Below are positions 1 to 10,241 of a DNA stretch of 23,536 nucleotides, piece by piece. The notes beneath the pieces were generated by a model. It was given only the letters and a program-made list of their open reading frames with translations. It ran no database searches and had not been told where the DNA came from. Source of the stretch: Elysia marginata. Lineage: Eukaryota; Mollusca; Gastropoda; Plakobranchidae. The DNA lies in assembly GCA_019649035.1 (NCBI GenBank), contig BMAT01013347.1, positions 9,125 through 32,660 on the forward strand, written 5' to 3'. Made by a program: the position numbers and the translations under genes. Each line of letters begins with the position of its first letter. Positions within the stretch are counted from its first letter, which is position 1.

Positions 1-552
1 TTTTTTTTTTTTTTTGGAGAAAAGGAAATCTTTCTATGATGAAGTTGAGTCTTGACAAGCTATTTTGCTCAGTTTGAAAATTAGGCAAACAAAAAAAATT
101 AACAGCTTTCCAGTCTTCTTTTTAAGAAAATCCTTTGCCACTTGTTTTAATTTGGCTCTTGACTCTTAATGTTCTTGATAGTATCAAAAGTGTCAAAAGA
201 CCTTTTTTTTAAAATTTTAAATGAGTAATTTTGAAACAACAGATATACAAGAGAACACCATTACTGGGTTTCTGTGATGAGAGAACAAGATTTTACTTCA
301 GGAAAACAAGTTCAGCTAAACTTTCTTATAGACGCTGCACACTTAGTAGAAGTAAGTGTTGAGGTCCTTTTAAAGAAAAAACAAATAATGTGTGCTATTG
401 TATTTTTAAATTTTATACTCCTGCCTTTTGAACAAACTTCTGAAAATTCAAAAGAACCATGAAAACTCAACAGAGGCTCATGTTATCTCTGATATTCATT
501 GACATCTGTAAAGCAGTGAGTTCAAGTAATGTGTTGATCATATTTAAACTAG
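1..552. other. Flank before the first intact exon
   Basis: This AT-rich stretch begins with a 15-base T run. Apart from the possible exon relic at 316-351 it shows no supported gene and no constant exon. It could be intron of the host gene. Confidence 0.6.
316..351 (+). pseudogene. Possible shortened relic exon
   Basis: A TTCAG acceptor precedes 36 open bases that run straight into a perfect GTAAGT donor with the exon end AGAA shared by E1, E5 and other early exons. The frame from the acceptor contains D-A-A-H-L, close to T-A-A-H-L in E11, but the R-x-P start is missing. The length is 3n, not 3n+1, so it would not substitute for a normal member. I read it as an internally deleted copy; chance is possible. 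Confidence 0.25.
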
Positions 553-652
553 TTGTATCAAAGGATGCCCCTGTTAACGCGTGATCCTGTGCGTGTTGAG
601 ACTTTGCTTTATGCCAACAGCATGAGAAAGATGTCACTTAGGAGATGTAGAA
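553..652 (+). CDS. Cassette exon E1
   Basis: The exon has 33 codons plus one base, acceptor CTAG and donor A|GTAAGT. It opens LYQRMPLL and carries a Y-A-N-S-M-R-K-M centre with an R-R-C-R tail, typical of the first subfamily. Read one base out of register, as after joining another exon, it meets TGA within about ten codons. Only 92 bases separate it from E2. It is the first intact member in the window. Confidence 0.92.
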
Positions 653-744
653 GTAAGTCCCCACAGCACCGTACCTTTTATTTTGACTAATAGGTCTGTT
701 GTTGCAAGATTTTAATATTACCAAATTTGAACCAATCTTTTTAG

Positions 745-856
745 CTTTTTGCAAGAATACCTCTTTTGAAGTATCAATTTACACGTACACAGTCCATAAT
801 GTATGTCAATACAATGAAACAAGTGCAGCGTTGGAAGCAAAGGAACCTACAAAACA
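745..856 (+). CDS. Cassette exon E2
   Basis: The exon has 37 codons plus one base, acceptor TTTTTAG and donor A|GTAAGT. It opens LFARIPLLKY and has the M-Y-V-N-T-M centre of the first subfamily, then a Gln/Arg-rich tail with W-K-Q-R. The next member is 1,317 bases away, one of the four long gaps inside the array. Confidence 0.92.
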
Positions 857-1781
857 GTAAGTACTTTTGAAAGTGAAAATGGAAATTCAGATCTTTTTGA
901 TGAATTCAATCACGTCAGCATATCCCAGAAAGATGTTTACAAATCATTCACCTTGCTCCTCTACCTTACTATAGGTGGGGGGAAAAAGCAACAAATCTCA
1001 GCCACTCAACAAGGATTGCCTTGAGTACTTAAACGGTTGATTGGTAATAACATTCATCGATGAATAAGTGCAGCCATATTTTTCTGTCAAGTTTTTTTTT
1101 CCCTATAAACTTGACAAAGCAAAATACATGAACTGAACCTTAGAACCAAGTAAAAATAGAAAAGAAATACTTTTTTTCTCGAATTTTTGTGTACTGACCA
1201 AAAAACAAGGCCTTGAGCATTTTGTATCATACTTTCCAGTGTAAATAAATAGCGAACAATTTTGACCAATTTTCTGGTAATTTTTTTCATAGAGAATGCT
1301 TTTCAAAGTGTAATGATGAACCAATGTGCAACCTAATGGGGACAAATTTGTTTCTAAATTTCATTGTTATTCTTGTTATAAGTGAGCTGCAGTTAATAGT
1401 CTCAAATCAGCATCATATGCACCGCAATAAAAAAAAATATTTTTTTAAAGCTAATTTCGCCTTTATAACATATCAGAAAAAAAAGGGATGTATATCAGTT
1501 ATAAATTTGTATGGCAGGGTAAGAAACAAAATTTCCCATACAGCACTTAAAAATTTAAAATATTTAGAGCTAAAATATTGTTTAAAAGTTACCATCAGAA
1601 CAAAACTTATACATATTTTTTAATATAAGAAAACAGCAAGTGCCTTGCGAATCTGCTCAGCATCTGAGAGTTGGTGATCTCAGAGCAGTTTGAATGCTTG
1701 CCGACTTTGCTGTTAAAACATAAGGAGAACAAAATTAGTTTTCTTTGAAAAGAAAAATAAAATTAGGGTTTTGACCTGACT

Positions 1782-1816
1782 GAGGTATATCACTTAACAA
1801 GCTGTATGTTAACTGT
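1782..1816 (+). repeat. Intronic repeat, copy 1
   Basis: This 35-base block recurs at 3988-4023 with about four differences. Its core, ATTTAACAAGCTGTATGT in copy 2, has one change here (C for T). Both copies are in introns and no third copy is seen. It may be a remnant of duplication of an exon plus flank, or a splicing element. Confidence 0.7.
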
Positions 1817-1860
1817 AACTGCCAATTTATTTCATTAAGTTGTCTAGAGACAGTTCTAAC

Positions 1861-1916
1861 GAGTTAAGAAAAATGTCAGAAAATTTGCAGAAGTTAAATC
1901 AAATAGTGGAGAAAAG
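1861..1916 (+). other. Donor-terminated open segment of unknown status
   Basis: After an ACGAG acceptor-like site, 18 codons run open to AAAAG|GTAAGT. The reading contains Met-Ser-Glu-Asn and Val-Glu-Lys. It lacks the R-x-P signature and ends in phase 2, so it does not match the array. It could be a small constant or regulatory exon, a decayed member, or a fortuitous strong donor. Confidence 0.2.
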
Positions 1917-2173
1917 GTAAGTGTAAGATTTTGTCATTCTTACAAAAAATTCTAAGGTGGAGTGTGTTGAATCCAGGCTTGGCATTGCAAGCATTAAAAA
2001 ATATATTCCCATCAAAATGGCTTGTAAATCATTAGTGACCATTTGTGTCTTGGATATAAGTACTTAGGCATTTTGATGAAGGGATTGCAAACTTAATCAA
2101 AAGTATCATATTACAGTTACTGTGCTATCCAGCCTGTTTATACTGTTTTTGCATACATCCTGACACAATTCAG

Positions 2174-2294
2174 CTGTTCCTTCGTATGCCTGTCCTCACA
2201 TACCATCCAAAACGTGCTTTGGAGACATTCTATATTAATGCAACGAGGAAAATGCAAAAAAGACGTCTGAGGGCCACTGAGAAGTTCTTTCATG
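2174..2294 (+). CDS. Cassette exon E3
   Basis: The exon has 40 codons plus one base, acceptor TTCAG and donor G|GTAAGT. It opens LFLRMPVLTY, has a F-Y-I-N-A-T-R-K-M centre, and carries a C-terminal extension beyond the usual 33-36 residues that ends in aromatic F-F-H. The intron to E4 is 166 bases. Confidence 0.92.
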
Positions 2295-2460
2295 GTAAGT
2301 AGTTATTAAAGCAAGGCACTTTATTCATAACATCCAAAAGTCACAATGAGAAAGTAAGGAATAATAATCTGCTCCTACAGTTTGTCAGAGCTCCACCGAA
2401 ACACCACAGTGCCTTGTTTGCCTTGAAATGCAAGGCTAACATTTAGATAATTTAATGCAG

Positions 2461-2560
2461 ATCATGGCTCGCATACCGCTTCTGAGGCACTCTCATCTTC
2501 GAGCAGAGCATGCTTTGTATATAAATAGTATGAGAAAGCAGCAGTTGAGACGGCAAAAAG
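2461..2560 (+). CDS. Cassette exon E4
   Basis: The exon has 33 codons plus one base, acceptor GCAG and donor G|GTGAGT. It opens IMARIPLLRH. Its centre L-Y-I-N-S-M-R-K is nearly that of E1, so the two are close relatives. A long gap of 1,253 bases follows. Confidence 0.92.
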
Positions 2561-3813
2561 GTGAGTGGAATCTGCAGAAACTTTCGTATGTGGCTATGGC
2601 TTGCTTAATTCCGGTGCCGATGTCTCTTCACTCTGAGTTTTGAGGCTATAGACCTGTACTTTCACGTAACAGTTTTTCTTGTTTTAATAAGTTTTGATTA
2701 GCTCTTATTTTTGTTTTGGTGTAAGAGTCATACGACATGACACTTTCTCACATTGGTCAACATCGTTTGTTAAAGATTCTCTTACTTTGTATTTTACAGG
2801 CTTACATGCATTTGTCTGTATAAATATTTCTCTTCCAATCCGCTTATGATAAATTCTAGATTAGTAGCCTGCAGTTTATAGGCCTTATGTTAAATGAGAG
2901 ATAAAGAGACAGAATGTTGACTTGGGGGTAGAAGGATGGCAGAGAGAATGTTTGGAAAGAGTGTTGCAAAGCACTGTTTAGTAAGATGCTTAAAGAAAAT
3001 TTTCCTTTGAAGTTTTGGGTCACATTTTTGTGAAAATTTCTCTTGTGCCAATTCTCCTGTTACTTCTGCAATGCCAGGAAGCTGCCAAGGTGTGAAGATT
3101 AAAATAATTTTATCTCCATCCAATATCAAATGCCTTCTTTTTATCTATATATTGAACATGGTCAAGTTATTTTTCTCTGGGAGCTGAAGACAATCAAGAA
3201 ATACACAAGTAAAAAAAAAGACAGGAATATTCACCTTAAATTTTACAAGTTTTTTAGCTAGCACCTGGTTAGAAAAAACAATTCTGCCAATTTATTAAGA
3301 CTTTATTTAATTTAACTGTATAAAGTCACAGTCATGGAAATTGACATAACATAAACAATATTCAATGAACATTCAAATTTGCAAAATATTTTAGCCTGGT
3401 CTGCTAGCATTCTAATTTTCTTTGTACCTGATTAGTTGTTCGTCTCTTGTTGTGGCTCTCCTTGCATCTGGTTTGTGTCTTCAAGCCTAAAAGCTGCACA
3501 TCAAAAGAGGGATTTTTTGATTTTGCTTCTTTCTAAAAAAAAAATCCCCATTTTTCTGAGGTAGGATGGATGGGGAGCTTTATTCATTGCAAGTTATAGT
3601 TTGTAGCAGAAGAATTCCAGGCAATTTTGCTTAGCAAATGATTCACTAGATGATTATTGAGATAATTATGCCCTTTTTCTGTCGATGGCCGTTTGATTGT
3701 TTTCCTGTAGTCTCAGAATCAGGAGGGGAAAAAATGTTTTCTCTCCTTTGGTCCCAATTGAGAATCAGTATCTTAACAGTACATGAATCTGTATTTGTTC
3801 TGAATTCGACCAG
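2561..3813. other. Long gap between E4 and E5
   Basis: No array member, R-x-P relic, RNA gene or recognisable repeat is visible in these 1,253 bases. A minus-strand open frame at 2890-3129 has no splice-site or family support and looks accidental. Confidence 0.55.
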
Positions 3814-3913
3814 TTACTTTACCGGATACCGATCTTGAGGTATATGCGAAAGCAGACTGAACAATACTTTTACAGCAATGTCTATCAGAAAAACCATAGA
3901 AGACAAACAAGAA
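3814..3913 (+). CDS. Cassette exon E5
   Basis: The exon has 33 codons plus one base, acceptor CCAG and donor A|GTAAAG. This is the only clearly non-consensus donor among E1-E24. It opens LLYRIPILRY and its centre is Y-F-Y-S-N-V. The following 284-base intron carries the second copy of the 35-base repeat. Confidence 0.91.
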
Positions 3914-3987
3914 GTAAAGCCCGTGATTTGTTAGGTAAGATTTAGGAAGGTTTTATTATATTTATTTGTTTTTACAAAATTTTGAGG

Positions 3988-4023
3988 GAGGCATATCATT
4001 TAACAAGCTGTATGTGGAACTGT
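3988..4023 (+). repeat. Intronic repeat, copy 2
   Basis: This 36-base block matches 1782-1816 with three substitutions and a one-base gap. It lies between E5 and E6. Similarity stops abruptly outside the block. Confidence 0.7.
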
Positions 4024-4197
4024 TTGGAGTATATGGGGGTTATAGCTGGCTACAAAGAGAAAAAAATGGCCTACCTTTTAGTAGGTTAAAGACAGAGAAA
4101 ACGACACTATTTTAATTTAGGTTCCATTTTGCTTGGTTGCTCCTAAAGTTATTTTCCTAGTTGAGCTTACAGGCACATGCTTCTGGTCAATTTCCAG

Positions 4198-4318
4198 CTT
4201 TTGTCAAGACTACCCATGCTTGCATTTGATGTGGATAGGGCAACTGAAGTTCTCTATCATAACGTGAGGCTTAAATTACACATGAGAAAAAAAAGAGTTA
4301 TGCATCATGATGTCACAT
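4198..4318 (+). CDS. Cassette exon E6
   Basis: The exon has 40 codons plus one base, acceptor TTCCAG and donor T|GTGAGT. It opens LLSRLPMLAFD, with D-V-D-R-A and V-L-Y-H-N-V in the centre. A long Lys/Arg/His tail includes M-R-K-K-R. Its final base T is shared only by E9, E19 and E20, so the residue at the splice junction would differ from most members. Confidence 0.92.
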
Positions 4319-4965
4319 GTGAGTTTGTTTTTTTTTTTGTATGTTTCAGTTCTTTACTTTCATCATTGTTTAGAGACAACTTCACAAGAATTCAGTTAAA
4401 GGGACTTTTGTAAAACTGGGCATGTCATTCTTTTATTTTGAAAGGTTTTGCCGCTTTTTGCATCTTTTAGACCAGAGATGCCTTTTACAATAAAGTTGAC
4501 TTTATCATGACCTCAGATACATAGATCTCTTAGGCTAACCAACTTTCCTTTTTGATCTCTCAAAACCTCAAGGTATAGTTTTTTTTCGAAACTCTAAATA
4601 TATCTGAAGCCTAAAGGTGTTTATTGTAAAAAAAAATAAATTGAAGTGTTGATGGTGTGTCTTTTGGAACAAAGCTTAAAGGAATTGATATCAGAATCGA
4701 ATGGTCAATCTGTCAACATCATACAAATTTAGTCACATCTATAAGGGAAATGCTAGCTTTTAAGAATTGCCTAAGAAACATTAATTCATGCAAGTTTCAG
4801 GAAATTTTGCTCAAAACAAATGCTTGTTTGCGTTTTTACTTATCACAAAGAGGGAACTAAATTTTTTACAATATGCATGGGCTTTGTATCCAGAATGAAC
4901 AAGGTGTACTTGTCCCTGCTCTAATTTGATAAGTAAGGCTGTCCTATTTGGCATTTTCCTTGCAG
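4319..4965. other. Gap between E6 and E7
   Basis: These 647 bases hold no supported exon. A fragment near 4471-4500 reads E-M-P-F after an acceptor-like TTTTAG but meets a stop quickly and lacks Arg at position 4, so I do not call it. Confidence 0.5.
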
Positions 4966-5077
4966 CTTGTTCACCGCCTTCCTGTAGTTACGCTTAACTT
5001 GGCCCGAGCTCGTGAAATCCTTTATACAAACTCATTGTCTCGCATAATTTATTGGAGATCAAAACGTAAATGTCATG
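4966..5077 (+). CDS. Cassette exon E7
   Basis: The exon has 37 codons plus one base, acceptor TTGCAG and donor G|GTATGT. It opens LVHRLPVVTL, with Val instead of Leu at position 8. The centre is I-L-Y-T-N-S and the tail has W-R-S-K-R-K. E7-E9 are tightly packed, with introns of 138 and 151 bases. Confidence 0.92.
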
Positions 5078-5215
5078 GTATGTGCACATTGTTTTGGTCT
5101 TTCGAACTTTTGGAAATATGGTTTTAACCGATTGTCACCAGGACTGGAAGTAAATGTTAAAAAAATATGTTGAGCGTTTCTTTCACGTTCACTAACTCAT
5201 GTTCTATTTGTCCAG

Positions 5216-5324
5216 TTTTTTCATCGGATACCCCTTTTGCGTTTTGACTCTAAACGAGCAACTGCTAAGTTTTACCACAACAACATTTCTAGACTGGGCA
5301 TGAAAAGGATGATTCAGCGGCGGA
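5216..5324 (+). CDS. Cassette exon E8
   Basis: The exon has 36 codons plus one base, acceptor TCCAG and donor A|GTAAGT. It opens FFHRIPLLRFD, with K-R-A-T-A-K-F-Y-H-N in the centre and a G-M-K-R-M tail. It is a close relative of E9, which shares Y-H-N and G-M-K-R-M. Out of register it meets TGA within about ten codons. Confidence 0.93.
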
Positions 5325-5475
5325 GTAAGTAATGCAAACAGTTGGAAGTAGAATTCCTGATAGGCCATAGCTTAAAAATTAGCGCGTTTGCAGTTGCAGC
5401 AGAATATCACAGAAATGTTCTTGTGATTCGGGATTAAAGCATAAAAATCTATCACACTTTTTTTTAATCTACCAG

Positions 5476-5584
5476 TTACTGCGAAGGATGCCTATTCTCC
5501 GTTTTAATACTGGTTCAGTAGCAGAAAAGTTGTATCATAACAGTAAATCACGTCAGGGTATGAAAAGAATGTATTGGAAACGCT
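5476..5584 (+). CDS. Cassette exon E9
   Basis: The exon has 36 codons plus one base, acceptor ACCAG and donor T|GTGAGT. It opens LLRRMPILRFN, with A-E-K-L-Y-H-N-S in the centre and G-M-K-R-M in the tail. It is 109 bases long like E8 and probably arose by local duplication. Out of register it reaches TAA in about ten codons. Confidence 0.93.
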
Positions 5585-5785
5585 GTGAGTACAGTTGGAA
5601 CATTATTCAATTTATAACTGATTTTTTAACAAACAAAAATAGTTCTACTGATCTGCCAATTGTTGGCTTTTGCGTTTTGAAAACAAAACATAATTTTTTC
5701 ATTACTTCACCATCTTCATAAAAGGGTTGAGTTGAAATGAGTTGGGGTTAATGACTAGTTTCCTTTTTTCCCCATAATGCAAAAG

Positions 5786-5891
5786 TTTTTCAGGCGAATG
5801 CCTTTTCTATTGGTACATGCTGAGCGGTGCAGTCATTTGTTTTATGCAAGATGCATGTCAAAAAACACAATGAGGATGTCTCGACTTCGAA
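5786..5891 (+). CDS. Cassette exon E10
   Basis: The exon has 35 codons plus one base, acceptor CAAAAG after a T/C tract, and donor A|GTAAGT. It opens FFRRMPFLLV. Its centre L-F-Y-A-R-C-M-S-K differs from neighbours by Arg in place of the usual Asn. Its tail ends S-R-L-R, like the A-R-L-R end of E11. Confidence 0.92.
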
Positions 5892-6257
5892 GTAAGTCAT
5901 GCAGCTTGTGTCAGAAGAGATCTGTAAATTTTTGCACAGTAAATGGTTATTTAAAGTCATAAAAAGTAATTGATCAATAACATACGTAAAAAATTCAATT
6001 TTCAGTAATACCATAGTGATGGACCAATCGTTGCCTTGACTACCTTTACTAGCAAGCAGGATCTCTTGACAGGCCCCAAATTTTTCACATGCAGTTCATT
6101 TGATTTAATTTATCGTTTTAGCATTTCTATTAAACTAAAATCATGCATCATTTTAATTTCCAAAATCAAACTGGGCAAGAGTTTCATAGGGAAAAAGTTT
6201 TTTTTCCTTTCAATGTAACATGTCAGTCTCAACAAATTGATTTTACTTTAATTTAAG

Positions 6258-6363
6258 CTTCTGCGCCGTCTGCCTGTATTAAAATTGGATCCCATGACCG
6301 CTGCTCACTTACTGTATGTAAACAGTAAGGCGAGGAGAGGCATGCGAACTGCTCGTTTACGAA
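6258..6363 (+). CDS. Cassette exon E11
   Basis: The exon has 35 codons plus one base, acceptor TTTAAG and donor A|GTAAGT. It opens LLRRLPVLKLD, followed by T-A-A-H-L-L-Y-V-N-S and a R-R-G-M-R tail. The A-A-H-L segment also appears in the suspected relic at 316-351. Confidence 0.93.
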
Positions 6364-6584
6364 GTAAGTTTTTTTTTTTCAATTTAAAAAAGGCCTTATA
6401 AGCAAACAATATACAATCCGATTTTTTCCCACCACCAACACACCCTATCATTTGCATATACTGACACATAGGATAAAAAAGATTGAAGAATGGGATGCCC
6501 AATGTTGACTCATTATCTAGGGAAGCCTTGTTCTCAAATAAATTTTTATAGATTTTTCTTCTTGTTCCTCTTTGGGTCGTCCAG

Positions 6585-6687
6585 TTATTTGAACGAATGC
6601 CCTTACTAAGACAACAGAGTACACGTTCCACTGAATACTTCTCCTTGAACTGCCAAAGTCGTCGTCAGAGAATGAGAGCTAAGCAGA
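6585..6687 (+). CDS. Cassette exon E12
   Basis: The exon has 34 codons plus one base, acceptor GTCCAG and donor A|GTGAGT. It opens LFERMPLLRQ and its tail S-R-R-Q-R-M-R-A-K is strongly basic. An open frame on the opposite strand (6305-6631) overlaps its start but has no splice or family support. Confidence 0.92.
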
Positions 6688-6937
6688 GTGAGTTAAATCT
6701 AGATTAGGAAAAGCAAGGAAAGCAAGTATTTTTCTGGTAATTGGAGTTTTTGAAAGGTGTTTTGAGTTTGAGAGAGGGACAAGGGTATGATGTCTTTGAG
6801 ATATGCAAGCAGTTAATTCAAGACTATATATATTCCGTTTAGCGCTGCACTTAAAAGCAAAACACCACATGTACTGAAAATCAATTGGCTAACTTACTTG
6901 TTGAACATTTTCATTCACACCACAATTTTTTTCCTAG

Positions 6938-7049
6938 CTTTATCTACGTTTGCCTGTCCTTAAATTTAATATGGATGAAACGGAAAAATGTTTTGCTCGA
7001 AATGCTAAAACAAGGAGAGGTCAAAGATCATTCAAAGCCAGGCTTTTCA
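6938..7049 (+). CDS. Cassette exon E13
   Basis: The exon has 37 codons plus one base, acceptor TTCCTAG and donor A|GTGAGT. It opens LYLRLPVLKFN. Its centre C-F-A-R-N-A-K-T-R-R is transitional between the first subfamily and the later N-A-x-x-R type. The intron to E14 is 86 bases, the shortest in the array. Confidence 0.92.
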
Positions 7050-7135
7050 GTGAGTTGGAGATAATCTTCTAATTTTGCTCTATTTCAATGTCAGATTAGA
7101 AAGCCGAAATTCATATCAGAACCTTTACCTTGCAG

Positions 7136-7244
7136 CTCATATACAGAATACCTCTTCTTGGGCAATCAAAACCCTACCTGGCCAAATACTTTGATCAAAA
7201 TGCTAAGGAAAGGTTGAAGAAACAAAGGCAAAGGTTCCAGTTTC
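7136..7244 (+). CDS. Cassette exon E14
   Basis: The exon has 36 codons plus one base, acceptor TTGCAG and donor C|GTAAGT. It opens LIYRIPLLGQ and has Y-F-D-Q-N-A-K-E-R followed by K-K-Q-R-Q-R. Only E14 and E26 end in C, which would give a different junction codon. Confidence 0.92.
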
Positions 7245-7344
7245 GTAAGTTTTGTTTGTCTTAGCCGGCTCGCTCAGTATGCAGTTAAAGCAGTGAGACA
7301 CATGCTATTAAAATAAATCACTGACTTTTCAATCGAAACTGCAG

Positions 7345-7456
7345 TTACTTCGTCGCATACCCCTACTAAATGCAAGTTCAGAGAGAGCGAAGGAGAATTT
7401 ATACCGCAGCAGCATGTCACGAAAAACAACAAATACCCACCGTTACAAAATCCTCA
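7345..7456 (+). CDS. Cassette exon E15
   Basis: The exon has 37 codons plus one base, acceptor CTGCAG and donor A|GTAAGT. It opens LLRRIPLLNA, then S-E-R-A-K-E-N-L-Y and S-S-M-S-R-K. It is followed by the longest internal gap, 1,471 bases. Confidence 0.92.
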
Positions 7457-8927
7457 GTAAGTTTGCTTTTCAAGAATATTTGTAAATGTCAACCATTAAC
7501 TAAAGAAGGGTCTTATTCATTTAATTTTTCAATTTTGACCGAGTAAGCTCATGTATGGAAAGTATTTTATGATAAAGAAGACTGTGGTCGAGTAAGTTTT
7601 TTCAGGGTATGTTTTTGGTATATCAACACCAGTTTTGTCAATCTATAAAAATACAAAAGCTCTAAGTCTAAATTAGTCTTTTTCAAAGAAGTTTTAACCA
7701 TTGATAATTTAAAATTACTTGAGTACCAAGCGTTGAGTGAACTTCAATGAGTGCAATAAAATTGGTTTATTTGTGGGTTTTCGTGAATAGCAATTATTTT
7801 TCAAGGGGAGAATTGATTTGATATTGTCTGTTAAAAGATGAACACAAGTATTTTTGTCTGTATCTAGTATCTTTCTAGTGCAAAATATTCACTGGAACAA
7901 GTGATTTTATTTTTAAAAAATAAACTTTTTAAAGTTGAAGCATGAAGTGTATTTATGATAGATAGTTTAAAAAAGAAAAGTCTCAGCCTCTTTTCCCCTT
8001 CTCATTGAACAATAAATTAGCAACTACTCACAAAAAGACACTGAAATCTTATCAACTCTTTTTTTTTTAAGTTTCGGGCATTGCAGTTTTTTTCTTGTTT
8101 GTGAATCACTGTGACATAGGCGTGCTTTTCAATCACTTTTTTAACAGAAACAGAAAAATTAAGTTTGATATTGAAAGGTGTGGATTTTAAATTGGATCGT
8201 ATTATTATTAGTTGCCTTTGATAAGTTGGGTGTATGGTCCTTATAGCTCATGTTGACTTGTAGTAAAAAAAAAAACAACCAACAAAACAGTTTAATTGTT
8301 CATCTGTTTTCAGTTTATTGTGTGGATTTTCAGTTTGTTGCAACATCTTGAGGTTATTGTTGGTTCTATTTTGCTCTTTGACTGGATGAATTGTGTCCCA
8401 AGAAGAGCTTGAAAGGATAGAATGTAGGGACAAAAGAATAATTGCCATTCATCTTTCAAAACATTTTTTTAGTACAGTTGTCTGAATACCCTTCAGGTCA
8501 GATTTTCAGTTTAATCTTGTTCTTTTTTTTTAGAAATGTCTCTTAATTCATTGACAGTTTTAAGCCAAAAGCCCACCCACAATAGACACATGCGTAGTTT
8601 GCAGGAACCAATGTATCATTGTTATTAAATTTAAAATGAGGTGTACCAGCCATTGAAGATGTGATTAAAATTTAATATCATGAGTACATGGGCGTGGAAG
8701 TAATTCTTCAAGTCGTTTTTAAACATAAAATTTTCAGAAACGGGTTAGACTCATGAAGCCATCAGTTTTGCAGTTGAGCTACAAATTTACATGTTTATGT
8801 GAACGAGACAGAAATTATTTCACACCTCGTTTTGTCCAAGCATTGGGGCTTTTCTGTTACTTATCCAAGCCCAATAAATATATATTTATTGAATACAGCT
8901 TGCGATATTATTGTATGACATCAACAG
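7457..8927. other. Longest internal gap, between E15 and E16
   Basis: I find no array member or clear relic in 1,471 bases, enough room for about three exons at normal spacing. The stretch is AT-rich with several T or A runs. It may reflect loss of exons beyond recognition, or hold intronic control sequence. Confidence 0.55.
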
Positions 8928-9036
8928 CTTCTTAGGCGGTTACCAATTCTGGAAAATGTTAAAGTCACTGCTGCTCACTATTTACACAAGACTGCTTTAA
9001 CACGGCGTTCTGTTTACAGACATCGCCTGCGAATCA
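8928..9036 (+). CDS. Cassette exon E16
   Basis: The exon has 36 codons plus one base, acceptor CAACAG and donor A|GTAAGT. It opens LLRRLPILEN, with V-T-A-A-H-Y-L-H in the centre (compare T-A-A-H-L in E11) and a R-H-R-L-R tail. The next intron is 312 bases and holds nothing else I can see. Confidence 0.92.
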
Positions 9037-9348
9037 GTAAGTCTGGATGAATGCAAAATCTTGTAGTGTCACTATGAGGACCATTTTTTTCCATATCTAC
9101 ACTTTGCTTTGAGTTGTATTTTCCTTCATTAAAGGAAACATCAAGCAAACATAGTCAGGCTCAGAATTTTCCGATGTATTAAAGTGATAATTAAAGTCTG
9201 ACAAAAGTTGTGATTTTCAATTTAATTCCTTCCATTTCCTTCTGCCATACCAACCAAGGCTCTTTTTTCTGTTTACATTGTGTAAGAAGTTTCAATGGTT
9301 TTATGATGCGAACTGTTTATCCCCTCTATTTTCTGAAACAATTTACAG

Positions 9349-9454
9349 CTCTTATTCAGACTGCCAATATTGGCTCTGTCGGGTGAGAGAGCTTCAACCT
9401 ATTTACTCAAAAGTACAATGAACCGTAAAATGCAAACAAGATTTAGGGAAAAAA
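9349..9454 (+). CDS. Cassette exon E17
   Basis: The exon has 35 codons plus one base, acceptor TTACAG and donor A|GTAAGT. It opens LLFRLPILAL, with G-E-R-A-S-T-Y-L-L in the centre and an M-N-R-K-M tail. The 370-base intron after it shows nothing further. Confidence 0.92.
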
Positions 9455-9824
9455 GTAAGTAGTTGTAAACTATTAGCACTGGCTCTCTTGCTACCCAGTT
9501 CACTGTCTTGTTTATTGCACTAGAGTGTTTGAAATCTTCCCCTTTTTGGGGTTGATCACTGATGGGATGAGGTGGAGACATTGTAATTTTAGATGTTAGC
9601 TGGGTTTTGCAAGTCTTCCTTTTTGAATGAATTCGTGTTATATAAGGTTTGTCAATATGCGATGAGCTTCAAGTCTCTAATAGTATGCAACCAATCAAAG
9701 TAAAGTTTGAATTTTCACCGTTGTCTCTGCTGCTTAAAAAAAAATCCACAGTCAAATTTTTAAGGGTTCTCATGTAGACCACATACTTTTATTTTTAGTT
9801 TAAAAATTTTTTTTTTATTCTAAG

Positions 9825-9921
9825 CTCATTGATAGGGTGCCTGTGTTACGTTATGACAAAAGTCGGATTGTGAAAACTTTCTTTGCTGTTACTGTTGATC
9901 GACTCAGAAAACGTTTTCAAG
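9825..9921 (+). CDS. Cassette exon E18
   Basis: The exon has 32 codons plus one base, acceptor TCTAAG and donor G|GTGGGT. It opens LIDRVPVLRYD, then S-R-I-V and a short tail D-R-L-R-K-R. At 97 bases it is among the shortest. The start of its pairing with the downstream donor is clear because the out-of-exon frame soon loses the motif. Confidence 0.9.
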
Positions 9922-10241
9922 GTGGGTTGGCTCTTACTCACAGCTCTAGCATTGTCATTTTTATTCCAGTTGAAATAATTTGGGGATTAAAAATAAATTC
10001 TCATTTCTTTGTGTTTGCAATTTTTAGAGTACATTTTACAGGAAAGGCTATAAAGGGCACTAGAGCTTTTCTAAAGGAATCGAATTCAAATTTTCTACAA
10101 GTCAAAAGGTTTTTCAAAATTTGTTTGATGCCTAGCACCAAAGGTTTAAACAAAATCTGCAAAAAATTTTAATACAGAAATAACCAGCGGTGCTCGATCT
10201 TAATTCTTTAAAGAGAGGCTTCAAAACTTTTACCTTTTCAG

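Larger units (their letters stand above)
857..2173. other. Long gap between E2 and E3
   Basis: This 1,317-base interval has no member with the R-x-P signature. It contains one copy of a 35-base repeated intronic element (1782-1816) and an unrelated donor-terminated open segment (1861-1916). The other open frames in it are low-complexity and look like chance. Confidence 0.6.

Noticed and set aside
1393-1518. Open segment from CTGCAG to AGG|GTAAGA
   Set aside because: It starts with TTA after AG like array members, but lacks R-x-P, is 3n long and is A/T-run driven.
4471-4500. E-M-P-F fragment after TTTTAG
   Set aside because: Arg at position 4 is missing, the acceptor is out of phase, and a stop follows in a few codons.
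6305-6631. Minus-strand open frame across E11-E12
   Set aside because: It overlaps two well-supported plus-strand exons and has low-complexity Lys/Phe content.
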